Source of the DNA: Trichobilharzia regenti
Lineage: Eukaryota; Platyhelminthes; Trematoda; Strigeidida; Schistosomatidae
NCBI GenBank assembly: GCA_944472135.2
Contig: OX235265.1
Coordinates: forward strand, 53,517,112-53,581,111
Direction of reading: 5' to 3'
DNA: 64,000 nucleotides
This document shows positions 12,190-23,479 of this stretch, one piece after another. The translations under genes and the position numbers were made by a program. The stretch's first letter is position 1. The number at the start of each line of letters is the position of its first letter. A model generated the notes under the pieces. The model had not been told where the DNA came from and made no database searches. It saw only the letters and a list, made by a program, of their open reading frames with translations.

Positions 12190-13680
12190 AATTTACTAAT
12201 CTGGAATTAATCACATTGGTTATTTAGTGACATGTGATTGTTTAGTTGTTTAGGGATTTATTGGTTATAAATTCTTCACTCATAATGTCTCCCCTAATAT
12301 GCACTAGACATTACTTGCAACGGATTTTCGAGGTAAGCGAAAGCTTATTTTCATCAGAATCAATGAACAATTAATGTATCTCGATACATTTCTTGATAAC
12401 ATTCTTTCCGAAATACTGTGTAATTATGTATTATAAATCAAATATCTTGCATTAAGTAATGATTTCTGCAACGGTTAATTGCTAGGTAGGTTGCCATCCA
12501 CATCGGGTTCGATTCCAAGATGACTCACTTCTAGACCTCTCTTAGCCGGTTGAAATCTTAGTTTAAAATGAAGGTTCGATGTGGAGCTAGCCGTCCCACT
12601 CCATAATAACAACACCGTTACTTAAACTTCAGAGTTTAATCTCCATGTTCTACCCGGAACGCAGAGGAATGAATTCAAAAATAACACGGCCAGCTTTCAG
12701 TTATATTTTAACTGCCGAGTAATACAGTGTTAAATTTCACCGAAGTGAAATGTAGTGCCAACAAGGTTCATTAAAAATAAGATTTCATTCAGGCTATAAC
12801 ACAGCTGGGTTTTTTTTCTGGTAATTTCTATCTCACTTGGAAAGTTATGAAGATTACTTATGTTAAATATTTGTTAAGTACATATCCACATAATTTATTT
12901 TGTAATTGTTTAGTGAATATAAAATTTCAAGGATTGAAAGAGTTAGATTTTAACTTCAAAATGTGATTTTAATATTATTTTTTGAAATTTTTATATAATC
13001 TTGTTAATACAATGGTCATTAGCTTCATCTTCCGAGAATTCAGAAAGATTTCGATTATCGTGATAATACGAAAATTACTACTACAATACTTGTTGTTCTT
13101 CCCTGGTCCTGTGTACATATTCCAGTTAGTACTTAGTATGGGAGTTGTTACTTAACTCAATTATAAAGCAGCAGCATATAAGCTCTATTAGATTTAATCT
13201 AAACAGAAACCAGTATACGTTGTTTCATGTGGTATTTGTCATGCTGCGAAAATTAAGGGTGGGTGTGTTGATATGCAGTGTAATTGCATGTAGTTCTGGG
13301 TTGAGAAAACAAAATCAGCAATTATTGAGTGTCGTGCAGGATGGTGAGTATTTTCCGTTTATTTAGGTGAATATACGTATATTCTGTTTTCACATTCCAA
13401 GCGATATTTTGAATGATAGAATAAGAATAACAAAGAACCACTTATACAAGAATAGCTAGCTGCGATGAATTTAGATTGACAGGAATATATGCCAATAGTT
13501 CCGATGAAACAAATGTACCTGACTTTGTTGTTCGACAGATATGTAGATGTAGCTATCACAAAATTATTCAGTCAAAGTTTATCATAGTGAGCGTAATTCA
13601 CGCAAAAGATCAACTACTAAGTTTGACAATGTCTCGCCTTCCAAATGTTTGTTTTTAGGGGCCTGTTTGATTTTAAGTTT
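12190..13680. other. Spacer DNA, no gene recognised
   Basis: Unique within the window, AT-rich, with only short frames (for example 73 codons at 13,145-13,366) that carry no known motif. Confidence 0.45.
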
Positions 13681-13689
13681 GGTCATGAA

Positions 13690-13790
13690 ATGACTACAGT
13701 TAGACAAGCGCCGAAATCCAGGGAGTACTGAACAGCTGTTTCGTCGTGGTTTAGAACTCCTCAGAAGTACGCAGCTACATGTACCAACTG
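13690..13790 (-). mobile_element. Sm-alpha-like SINE 3' scrap with hammerhead core
   Basis: Only the hammerhead end of the SINE remains. Minus strand 13,715-13,775: stem I GTACTT/CAGTAC with the first pair mismatched, an intact CTGAGGA core box (fits CUGANGA), a weak stem II, GAAA, then palindromic ACAGCTGT with T at the cleavage position. It is the only SINE-type copy in the window with an unmutated CUGANGA box. Confidence 0.55.
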
Positions 13791-14249
13791 AATGAGTGTG
13801 ATGAGTCATATAATTAAGTTGTCATTCTTGAATTGTTATAATATGCGTATATCTGTCTGTATATGTACATTTTTGTTTATTGTATGGAGAACAATATAAG
13901 TGATAATTATGATCATTGTTCGTAGGCTGCAAAATATAATAACCAATCGCCTTTATTTGTTTTGTTTAATCAGAATCCCTTGATGACTGTCGTCAAAACA
14001 AAATCTGCAGTATGAAAGGTGTATATTTTTATTTCAAAGCTCCTCTTCAAATGAAGACAGCCTAAAATATACAAATGTAATAAAAAATGGTGAATTTGTT
14101 GAAATGTAAAATGATGTACAAATGTCATTAATAACGATTATAATAATAGCAGTAATAAAAATGATAACAAGGTCATTGATAACGAAAGTACAAGTAGTTG
14201 CCACTTCTATCTTCATTTACAAGTTTACCTACGTCTATGGAGAATATAA

Positions 14250-14460
14250 ACGCTTTATTTGAGCACCCTCCTTCATGGTTCGGAAAAGGCCAAACAAAAT
14301 CTATGAGAAGCTCTATTTTGCCTCATTTGATTGACAGTAATCACCTAGTGGACAGAAAAAGTGCTTTCAAGATTGTCTATCGCATTCCATTGAACCTTTC
14401 AAGCGGAACTCGACTTTTACATAGAAGAAATTATAGGAATTTGAGAGTACAGCCCTAGTC
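14250..14460 (+). pseudogene. PLE nuclease scrap
   Basis: The plus frame contains EHPPSWFGKGQTKSMRSSIL followed by HLIDSNHLV, which aligns with GEHLPSWFGKGQTKTIRSSI...HLVDCGHVV in the PLE copies at 40.8 and 51.8 kb. Only the middle of the GIY-YIG domain survives. Confidence 0.7.
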
Positions 14461-14559
14461 TTTGTCCTACCTTTATCTCTTCATTGACATAAATAAGTCC
14501 AATTAACTAATTAAAACATTCCACGTTCCGAAAATGGTACCTCATAAGCACGATTGGTT

Positions 14560-14720
14560 TATGTCATTTTAGGAAATATATCTCTGACACTAACTAAAGA
14601 TTTTGATAAAGAATTTCAGGACTTGAAATAGATTTGAATAGCATAAGCAGCAGATGCTCGTTGAAGTCTTTCTGCTGTGTTATTTTGATATTGATTAATC
14701 ATGTTTGACTCTGAAAAATG
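14560..14720 (-). pseudogene. PLE nuclease remnant, opposite strand
   Basis: Minus-strand reading gives ...NTAERLQRASAAYAIQIYF... and SLSKSLVSVRDIFPK, interrupted by a stop. This lines up with DTAEQLQRLFALYNIKVYVK and LEKALVHVKDIVPK of the unit PLE (8,262-8,768). It is an old, independent copy of that PLE lineage. Confidence 0.55.
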
Positions 14721-15043
14721 CATAAATGAGTCATGAACTAACTAACCTTTTTTGCACTCGTAAAGAAACCGTTTTCGCCACTCTTATTCCACCAAGCTTT
14801 ATTATTAAAAAATAAAATAAAAAAATATTATTGTTCTTCCTATATTTAAAATCCTCTTCGTTTTTTTTATTTGTTTGATTCCTCATAATTTACAAAAATA
14901 CTAAAGATTGTTCTATAACAAAAATGTCAAGTGTTGTCTAAAATTTTGAAAATTAGGAGTACGATTACGATAAGAATGAAGATGTGAAGTGAAGTGGAAA
15001 GAATTCAAGTGGTAAAATAAAATAAAAACTAGAAAGAAAATTA

Positions 15044-17461
15044 TTATGACCAAGGTAAAGAAAGGGGTTTGACAAAACGCTTTTGAACACATAATTTAGG
15101 TTTCTGTTCATGTATAGCTAAAGCTTCGGCTATGCATAAGTGGAGAAAACGTAAACTTTTGGATCGATTCGATTTTGCCATGTATATAACTTTGAAAGAT
15201 GAATCACGTGGGGCTAAATGACCAGACTCTAACAGGTGATCACAAATAGACGACTTTGCAGTTCTACGTTCGCCTTTCATTAACCAAACCGGATAGTGTT
15301 CAGCTACACGTTTTCGGAGATTACGCTTACAACGTCCAATATAAACAGCTCCACAAGAGCAAGTAAAAGAGTAAATGCACATAGATGTGGACAAAAGCGG
15401 TAATCTATCCTTGACGCATTGTCTGATCATATTTCGGCTGGTAAAAACTATTTGCAGGTCAGCTGCAGGAAAAGTGCGTTTAACACATTTAGATAAACGA
15501 TTTTTAATCAATTCTGAAATGGTGTCACCTTTGAATGCAAGACTCATAAACAGCTTTTTCTTTGGTACTGTGACTTGTCTCGGGGCGGATTCTTTCTTGA
15601 TGTTACGTTCAATGAACCTTGTGGGATAACCATTGTTAAGGAGATTTGATCGAAGGTTATCTAGTTCCCTATCGATTGTCTCTGGAGAGCAGATTTTACG
15701 AATTCTGGAGCATAAGGAATGAATAAGATTTCTCTTTCTCCCTAAAGGTACCCAACTGTTGAAGTTAGTGTACTGCCCAGTGAATGTTGGCTTTCGGTAA
15801 ATCGACCTTAGAAGCGTTCCATTCTCTCTTCTATCTAGCTTAACATCAAGAAAGTGAAACGAAGAATCCGACTCTTCTTCGATCGTGAAAAGCAAAGATG
15901 GGTGAGAACCATTAAATATTCTAAGAAGTTCGGCAGTTGAAGTGTTTTCATCACATACAATGAAGGTATCATCAACATATCTTTTATACATAAACAGACT
16001 ATCGATGGTTTCCTTTAGTGGGCCATTCTCTAAGCTTGCCATGAAAACGTCCGCTAAGAGCGGTCCTAAAGGAGACCCCATGGCGACTCCATCTCTTTGG
16101 TTGTAGATGACATCATTAAATCTAAATTGCACATTCAGTGTGCATCTCAATAGTAGTTGTTTAAGATAATCAGTTGGTAAGCCAATGTTCATGCTATTTG
16201 AATCAATATACTCGCATAGATAGCAGATAGTGTCTACTAGTGGTACATTTGTGAACAATGAACAAATATCTAACGAAATCATATGCTTACCAGTCACATT
16301 AATTTCATCAACACAACTGACGAAGTCAAAAGTGTCGGAAAGACTATGTTTACATAGATTCAATCTAACTGGTTCCAGAATTTCCGCAAGCCATTTAGCG
16401 GTAGAGTGATACGGTGAATTCAGCATATCCAATACAGGTCGCAGAGGGACATCATCTTTGTGCACCTTTGGAAGACCATATAAACGAGGGATAGTTGAAC
16501 CAGATGGTTTAAGCTGTTCATACATATATGGAGTAATGATGCATTCTTGCTTCAATTTCGTCAAAGTTTTAGATAATTCCTTCTCAATATTATCTGTCTT
16601 GTCCTTTTGATCGGGTGATTTTAGAAATTTTTCTTCATCACTCAGGATGGTACATAATTTATTGACATAATCATCACGATTAAGAATAACAATACCTGAT
16701 CCCTTGTCTGGACGAATCAGTATTATGTTTTTGTTGTTAAGCAATTCATTTAGTTGTCTTTTGTGTTCTTTTGATAACATTTGTCGTTGTCTGCCTTGCG
16801 TTCTTTGGTACTGGTAATAACAATGAAGTAATGAAGATTTGAATTGTTCAACATCTTCGCTAGACATTGGACTCAAGTCATGTGTTTGATTCATGAGATT
16901 TTCAAACTGAACTTTTGTGTCTAATTCGTTGACTCTGGACGAAACAGTAGAGAACTTCAGACCCAGAGATAGGATTTGCATTTGAATATCCGACAAAGTT
17001 AAATTAGAATAGTTAAAAACGTATTTCTCTGGCGAATCCGGAAACTTAAAGTGAGATTCGATTGTTTTACAACTTTTCAGTATATTTATTTTAACATCTT
17101 CAGATCGTTTCTTTATAACGTCAGAAATATAATCCTCAAACAGGCTACATTCTGTCTCTGTCAGTTCAAACAAGAAATGCCTACGTTGAGATACGTTATT
17201 CTCAAGTTCCGGAAGACGCGTTTGTATGGCATCGATCAGGTTCAACGCATGACGCTTAAGAGTTCGACCGTTTGGATAAATATGATTACGGCGTAAAATT
17301 TTCCAGTAAAATTTTGGATATTCTCCATTCTTAATGCAGCTTTTGAGAGTATCAGAATTAGCATTCGCTTCCGCAAGCTTGACAGAATATCGTAGAAACT
17401 CACTAAGTCCCTTTACTGTCAATCGGTCCTTGCACGGCTTTAAATCTCGAAAAATACCCAT
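15044..17461 (-). CDS. Penelope-like element RT plus GIY-YIG endonuclease, intact 805 aa ORF
   Basis: Uninterrupted 805-residue protein, within the usual size of PLE polyproteins. PLE proteins copy the element RNA at a nick made by their own nuclease. The N-terminal third is charged and partly helical. The RT follows: IRPDKGSGIVIL, RLYGLPKVHK, ISLDICSLFTNVPL, GVAMGSPLGPLLADVFM, then the catalytic YVDD at about residues 495-498 and FHFLDVKL. The C-terminal nuclease shows CIYSFTCSCGAVYIGRCKR (YIG near 707-709) and an H...SGH pattern. It ends PLSLPWS. The start is the first ATG of the frame, and MGIFRDL is also encoded at the edge of the inserted scrap at 21,396-21,565, which supports it. It lies in the unique spacer between inverted arms. 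No hammerhead is obvious on either side, so termini may be lost although the ORF is intact. Confidence 0.93.
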   Translation of the reverse strand: MGIFRDLKPCKDRLTVKGLSEFLRYSVKLAEANANSDTLKSCIKNGEYPKFYWKILRRNHIYPNGRTLKRHALNLIDAIQTRLPELENNVSQRRHFLFELTETECSLFEDYISDVIKKRSEDVKINILKSCKTIESHFKFPDSPEKYVFNYSNLTLSDIQMQILSLGLKFSTVSSRVNELDTKVQFENLMNQTHDLSPMSSEDVEQFKSSLLHCYYQYQRTQGRQRQMLSKEHKRQLNELLNNKNIILIRPDKGSGIVILNRDDYVNKLCTILSDEEKFLKSPDQKDKTDNIEKELSKTLTKLKQECIITPYMYEQLKPSGSTIPRLYGLPKVHKDDVPLRPVLDMLNSPYHSTAKWLAEILEPVRLNLCKHSLSDTFDFVSCVDEINVTGKHMISLDICSLFTNVPLVDTICYLCEYIDSNSMNIGLPTDYLKQLLLRCTLNVQFRFNDVIYNQRDGVAMGSPLGPLLADVFMASLENGPLKETIDSLFMYKRYVDDTFIVCDENTSTAELLRIFNGSHPSLLFTIEEESDSSFHFLDVKLDRRENGTLLRSIYRKPTFTGQYTNFNSWVPLGRKRNLIHSLCSRIRKICSPETIDRELDNLRSNLLNNGYPTRFIERNIKKESAPRQVTVPKKKLFMSLAFKGDTISELIKNRLSKCVKRTFPAADLQIVFTSRNMIRQCVKDRLPLLSTSMCIYSFTCSCGAVYIGRCKRNLRKRVAEHYPVWLMKGERRTAKSSICDHLLESGHLAPRDSSFKVIYMAKSNRSKSLRFLHLCIAEALAIHEQKPKLCVQKRFVKPLSLPWS

Positions 17462-17464
17462 TTA

Positions 17465-18125
17465 TTCATAAGTAAAAAAAACTGTGTTTCCTCATAATTT
17501 AAGATGTATGATAACTGTTCATTTTGTCTTACCCGTCACCATACTATATCAAGAGAACATTAGATTCAACAATCTATAACATGCTAAAATTTCCAAAGTG
17601 AATCAACAATTCTGTTTGAAACAAACTCACTGTTATTATATTTATTATTTGCATTGTGTACTTCGAATATTTGTGACTGAACACCGTAAAAGTGGAAAAA
17701 TCCTTCAGGTTAATTGTATTTATATTTTGAGTGAACCAGATGCAATATTGTGACAAATCCTGTAAATTCCATTCTGTATTGTAAGTACTGTATTTGGAAT
17801 TAAGTAGATTATTATTATTTTAAAAAATTTACTGATTATTGTGCTTTTTCAGGTTGTAGTTGTTGTTGAAACATTTCCAATGAAAATGCTTTTCGATTTA
17901 CACAACTGTTAACATCTGACTAGGATAATGCAAGTTCCCCGGAAGAATTTTCGAAATTTTCAAACACGTGGGTTGTTATAGTGATTTTGTTTTTGCTTAT
18001 TAATGAACGTATAATTAGTTTTCAACGCCCGATTACATCGAAAAATTTCAGGAGTATACTACCATACAAAAACTCATAAGTGTTAAATATATGTGGTTAA
18101 GTTAGAAAAAATGGATTTCCTGACT
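17465..18125. other. Spacer DNA upstream of the PLE ORF
   Basis: AT-rich with no recognised gene. It should include the 5' leader of the PLE, but I find no hammerhead core or terminal repeat. Confidence 0.4.
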
Positions 18126-19175
18126 AAATGAAGTGCTAAAAATATCTGACGAGTCACTCTATATGTTCGTTTAAATCGATAGAAATTACGTGAGGTCTGT
18201 TGATTGCCTATCGATTAAACTAAACAACATCGTATCGGTAGAGCTAAGTGTTCTACATGCAATGTGACAGTGATCGAATTTACTTGGCTTATTAACCGCA
18301 AATCTTTGGATTAGTAATAACATACTCGTCCATCTAAGTTTTTGTCTCAATTCAATCGCTAGCTGCTAAACCATAAATTACGACCAAGATATTAGTCATA
18401 TCAATACTTTACTTTAATGTGATGTAAATTTAGAATAAAGTCGTGTAAGTATGTTATTTATTGTAATGAATAGCACACTTCTAATTTGTAAAGACAGACG
18501 AAAATCAACTAAAATATGTGGACTAATCATGCCAAGTTTGTTTTGGAAGTCATTACCGATGAAGAATCGAATAGCAGAATAATGATAACTGCAAGTCTCT
18601 GAAAAGTATACAGAAGTTTGACTTCCTGAAATTAATCAGTAAGTATATATCATAGATATCAACTGTTAAGATACAGCATTAACGTTCAGTATGTTGATCA
18701 CCCCTAGATAGTGAGCCATTGCTGCTCAATGTTGCATGACTTCCAAATTATCAAATTAGTTAAACACATATTCGAGGCATGTTTTCTGACCACTCTCTTT
18801 ATATCAACAGCACAACTGAAGATAGGCACAAAGGGTACTCAACTATCTTCTTTTTTATACCGTCCTGTTAAAATCTATTTCTGTGGGTTTTCTCGTTGAA
18901 TTATTTACTTATCCATAAAGATGAATATGCAACCTAATAATAATGTTTGCCAACATCAAAGGCTAGCACAAAGAGTCATGACAAGTATTAATTATAATAA
19001 TTTGCCTTGTTCCAAAACAGTACAGAATAGAATTCTCAGCATTTTTACTACAGTATTGTATCCAGTTTGTACATTAACAATAAATAAAATTCTACATAGA
19101 TTAAGGGTAATCTCAGTTAGTTTGAACAACAACATATTGGCATGTCGGTAGGAAGCCAAAATGGAACAGTATTCG
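18126..19175 (+). repeat. Rump unit of the right-arm tandem array
   Basis: Copies 23,849-24,895 almost base for base, then switches at about 19,175 to sequence matching 31,118 onward. Relative to a complete unit, about 6.2 kb (the equivalent of 24,896-31,118) is missing. The bases GAA are common to both sides of the join. No coding content. Confidence 0.85.
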
Positions 19176-20091
19176 AATTAGGCTGGAATGAACAAATTAT
19201 CACTTTAAGCAATAATGTATATCTAAAGTAAATTTATAAAAATCAACGCAAATACATCTCGCTTTACAAACTCTTCATGTGTGACGTATATTTGATTAAC
19301 ACATGTTTCAGCATGAACTTGTACCTATACATCGTAATTGTGTACATAAAAAATCGATAGATTAGGTTGTTTATAATATTCATATTACCCAAGTAGTCTA
19401 TTTGCACATTTATTTTTGATAATTGGTATTTTCAGTTTGTCACAGAAACGAAATACAGTATTACTATCAAATTAATGGACTATTAACATAATATAATCCT
19501 AGCTAATTACTACAGATGATCACTTTTCTTACCACTGGAACCTACTAAGTTGAGTCGCTTTTAGTTAGTTGATTCCTTCACAGTAGAGGACATGTTGGAG
19601 TCTATGTTGATATCTCATTGGAGTGCAACGCTTTTGAGAATTCACCTACAATTGGTAAGTTAGCAGAGTTCCATTCTGCTTATCCGTGTGTAGTTAGATA
19701 CTGGATGACAAATCGTGTCGTTCACCTGAAACTCATGAGTTAGTAGACCTATCCGACAATAGATTGATTAAAATGATGTCAACAATATTTGTAATTAATT
19801 CACCAGATATTTTCCGAACTCTCTTCTCTCAGAAATAATCGTGCCATCTGAACAAGATTTTCTTGGTTCAAATGCGTATCAAGGCCTTAATGTGATTGCG
19901 AGCAAGTAATTGTACCCGAAACGTCATCAGTAACCGATAATTTATCCCAGTGATTGGTCCCTCTTCATAAGACCTTTGGATGCTGTTGGAGACATCATGA
20001 TAAAGAAATAACTTAGTGTGCTCGTGGTGATCATATGGGTGACTGGAGTAGATTACTACCTCTCCGACTGACAGTTTGCAGATTCCACATC
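19176..20091. other. Noncoding unit DNA
   Basis: Matches 31,118-32,038 and the reverse complement of 10,011-10,925. No gene recognised. A GAAACGTC motif near 19,918 lacks a CUGANGA partner. Confidence 0.5.
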
Positions 20092-20622
20092 CAATCCGTC
20101 TGCTCTCACTGACTCCAGCACTTTTGTAACGTATTTGCTATTGTATATTCAAATCTGAGCACCCAACCAACCTTCGAACATCGTACGGATATTCCTCGTT
20201 TTCATGCCTACTTTTACTTTCATGGGAAGAACACACATCGTCTCACTGGATTTCCGAATGCTTTCACCAGCACGCGCCCTTTCGTCTCTCTAATTCCAAC
20301 TGACAGCAGGCTTATTTAAGATACTTGATCTGTGCGTCACAGTTTCTGCAACGACTGGGATAATTTCAAATGCTGCCTTCAAGTCAAGAAATATGGTGTG
20401 GTACACTAGTAAGCACACCCATGCTCAAGAACTTGTCGCAGGATGAGGGTATGATCAATGCAGCCTCTTCTGGAGCTAGAGTATGTCTGGTTTGTCTCTC
20501 AAAACACCGCTTAGTCTACTCAGAAGTGGGAGCTAGAATTTCAGATAAGACGTTAACCAATCTAATCCCACTATCAATGTAAGCGGAATATTTATCTCCC
20601 TTTTCATAAACCGCGATTATAA
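20092..20622 (-). pseudogene. Old RTE-like RT and endonuclease scraps, copy 2
   Basis: Inverted counterpart of 9,480-10,010. The same stops are present, so no copy retains function. Confidence 0.6.
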
Positions 20623-20824
20623 ATTAACTACAACAGGACTATCTCAGGTTTCTACACGTTACCTAATATCTCAGTAAACTCAGACAGCAGTAGTTCAACA
20701 CCACCTTTCTTAAAAATCCCTTCAGTCATACCATATTGTGCCACTGCTCTAAGTTGTTTCCCATTAGAAACAACTTTCGAAACCTCAGTTTAATTTGGGG
20801 AGCTGATGTATGCATTCCATTCAG

Positions 20825-21025
20825 GTAAGTGTTGTGTTAGGACGGACTAACTATCATTGGTAGTCATAAAAGTCATGACTGATGAAATCAATCAGATATT
20901 GATTGTCTATTTATGGGAAAATCTTGGTTGATGTGTAAACGATAGATATAATCTGTATTGTGAATAATAAAGTTGTAGTTGTCGCAGTTGCCTCGGTTAA
21001 ATCTGACTCGTGTGTGTCTACTCAG
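20825..21025 (+). other. Possible solo LTR-like segment, copy 2
   Basis: Starts TGTTAGGACGGACTAAC, has AATAAAG about 60 bp before the end, and stops ...TGTGTCTACTCA. The start/end dinucleotides and the poly(A) signal suit an LTR of about 190 bp. No flanking target duplication can be confirmed, so this is tentative. A third copy is near 32,770-32,970. Confidence 0.22.
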
Positions 21026-21229
21026 TATGGGGAATATTCCCGAGTAATCAGTTGACTACAGTGTCATGACTGGTGGCTCATTCTAGTCAAGTTAGACAGC
21101 AACGAAAAAATCACTGACATTCCGTTACAACATTTTGGGTTGTTGGCAGTGGATTTCAAGTATCCTCATGATTTAGCAGATTTCTACACACATCAAATTG
21201 CATGATATGTATTTGGTTTTATTTGTTAG

Positions 21230-22018
21230 TAATGAGACATACGTGAGGAAATGGTTATCCTGAGAAGCTACTAGATAATATTATTAATATAAAGGAGCAT
21301 AAGGGAAGACAAAAAATTGAAAAATCCTGGCTATTGACGATAGCCATTCCATATCGAAAGGACACAGCTGAACAACTTCAAAGACTGTTTGCTTTCAAAT
21401 CACGGAAAATACCCATTGAGTCATGAAGAAAATAAAAGACGGATTCAGCGAAGAAAATTTTCTTTATCGACGAAATCATCTTCAGAGGCTGTACAGTCGT
21501 ATTTATACTTAGAAGAATGTAGAGTGTCTATTATTGAATAATAGGGGGTGACATAATTTCTGTAATTTGCTTTATATAATATTAAAGTCTATGTCAAACT
21601 TTCTAATTCTCTAGAGAAAGCGCTGGTGCATGTCAAAGATATAGTTCCCAAAATATCACAAAGTAATTGTGTCTACAAGATAAAATGTTCAGAATGTGAT
21701 GCATGCTATATAGGGGAGAGCAGTAGGCAGGTGAAGGTCAGAGTGAATGAACATAGACTATGCACGAAACGTCCACCTAGAAATGAAGTCGAACTAAAAA
21801 GTTTAGAAAAAAGATCGGCTATAGCAATGCATGAGATAGACAGCGGACATAAGATTGATTTCGACAATATCGAAATTCTTGGAAGAGGATTTCATTCACA
21901 TAAAGAAAGATTGACTTCTGAAGCCTTGCACATTTTAACCACATCAAATGCAGTGAATAGGATTGAACGGATAGACTTATCACCTATATGGCAAACTCTT
22001 ATGAAGCAAGACAGATGA
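21230..22018 (+). pseudogene. PLE GIY-YIG endonuclease fragment, copy 2, split by insertion
   Basis: Same nuclease as 8,262-8,870, but the frame is broken after ...AEQLQRLFAF by a 170 bp insertion. The frame from 21,626 starts at MHVKDIVPK and keeps all GIY-YIG motifs through to the stop. The upstream piece (21,240-21,395) retains GYPEKLLDNIIN. Confidence 0.85.
21388..21573 (-). mobile_element. 170 bp PLE 5'-end insertion with 8 bp target duplication
   Basis: TTTGCTTT stands once in the uninterrupted copy (33,335-33,342) but twice here, at 21,388-21,395 and 21,566-21,573, flanking 170 bp of new sequence. On the minus strand, 21,397-21,416 reads ATG GGT ATT TTC CGT GAT, encoding MGIFRD, identical to the first residues of the PLE protein at 15,044-17,461. 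The rest is leader. It contains CTGAAGA (21,479-21,485 complement) and a palindromic GAAAATTTTC, a degenerate hammerhead layout without a good stem II. Probably a solo terminal repeat of a PLE related to that ORF. Confidence 0.8.
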
Positions 22019-22341
22019 AAAAACAACAAACACTCTATGAGCCTCCATGAAGTTTCAGAAATGTAGTATCATGTTTATCACATATGAATTCACGTATTTT
22101 CCATATGACAAATAACATACATATAAACACACATATACAAATCTAATCTTTACAAATCAACTATAGAAGAGTGAACACAACAACAATTTGACATTAGTCA
22201 TTACAAATAAATGTGATGACTGCTTACATATTTCTATTGGCAAAAAATATCCATACACAAATGACCTTCAAATAAACTGACTTCAATTGATGTAAAAACT
22301 TTTGACTATATATTTTAATGATTAATAATAATCCGAATAGA

Positions 22342-22382
22342 TCTGCTGAAGAAGCTGTGGCTTACACGGCGAAACGTTCAGA
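22342..22382 (+). ncRNA. PLE-type hammerhead ribozyme, copy 2
   Basis: Minimal type I hammerhead: stem I TCTG (22,342-22,345) pairs with CAGA (22,379-22,382); core CTGAAGA (22,346-22,352) fits CUGANGA; stem II GCTGTG (22,354-22,359) pairs with CACGGC (22,365-22,370) with one G-U; GAAA at 22,371-22,374; then C-G-T-T. Stem III is only the self-complementary ACGT, so a closed ribozyme needs two copies pairing with each other. Cleavage is predicted after T22,378. It lies 324 bp downstream of the PLE nuclease stop, on the same strand. PLEs of many eukaryotes are known to carry such minimal hammerheads. Confidence 0.78.
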
Positions 22383-22434
22383 AAAATCTTGTTTTGATTT
22401 TCTTAACACGCTGGGATTAATTTAAGTAATTTAT

Positions 22435-23290
22435 AATGAATCAATCTGACTCGGTGCTCAAATTATTCCGGGAAGTTCGCAGCACCTACGGTCTGGAAAC
22501 CTATAATACATGAGGAAATCCTGAAAAGCACTCTGGATGTAGATGTTCGATCGAAATAGACTGGATTCAGGAAAAAACAAGTCATCCACAGACCAAGCTG
22601 CAACACTACACATCACCATCAAGGTAGCAGCTTTCGGTCGGGATCATCATCAAACAAAGACTGGAATCTCAGTCAATTCTGAACCTCAAATCCACCGACT
22701 TCCGGAAGGTCTTCGTCAGCGTCGACTGTGAAATAGTTTGGCAGCTGCTTCAACACTAATGACTACGAAGCCAAAATCGCTTATAAACATCATTTAACAG
22801 CTATATGATGCCACAGGCCAAGTGATTCACAACGGAAAGCTAAGCAAAACCTCTGAAGTGAAGACAAGACTGCCCACTATAACCGATGATATTCATGATT
22901 GTCGTGGACTCGACAAAGCAGAACATCATAAGGAATGAAGAGGTTGGTGCACATCGGACCAATAAAAGACACAACAACTTCTGCATTTTGCAGATAATTT
23001 ACGTCTCGTATCCCACAAAAACTCGGAGATTTACAAGCGAAGATCAGCAAGTTTGCAGAAGAGGTAGTAAATACCGAATGTCACGTGAACATAGAGAACA
23101 CAATAGTGATGAACATACTCGACTGCCAACTACAAAAAGCACCAATCACTAACAATGGGAGAAATCTAAGTCTCACTTAACATATACGCTACATTGTTTT
23201 AACTACAGGCAAATGGCACCAACGAGGATGTTAAAGCCGGACAGACAAGATAGTATCGGAAAAGCGAGACAGGGGTTCATCATTCTGAAA
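22435..23290 (+). pseudogene. Decayed RTE RT fragment, copy 2
   Basis: Counterpart of 7,000-7,845 with the same order of broken RT motifs and the same stops. It starts shortly after the PLE hammerhead, suggesting that one element inserted next to the other before duplication. Confidence 0.72.
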
Positions 23291-23479
23291 TCAGTTTAGA
23301 GATATGCATTTACACTACAAGGTTGTCAACTATGTCAGAAACAGTGCGTTTCGTAACCTGATGAAGATAAAACGCAGGTTTGTAGAGAATTGGTTGCTTA
23401 CAAGAATTCATCATGAGCTGACATTTGTGAGAGAAACATTGGATATAATGTAAACAATCGAATCCCTACAAACCAACAC

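Noticed and set aside
15044..17461. Retrovirus or LTR-type polymerase because of YVDD
   Set aside because: No protease, integrase, RNase H or gag; the C-terminal GIY-YIG nuclease defines a Penelope-like element.
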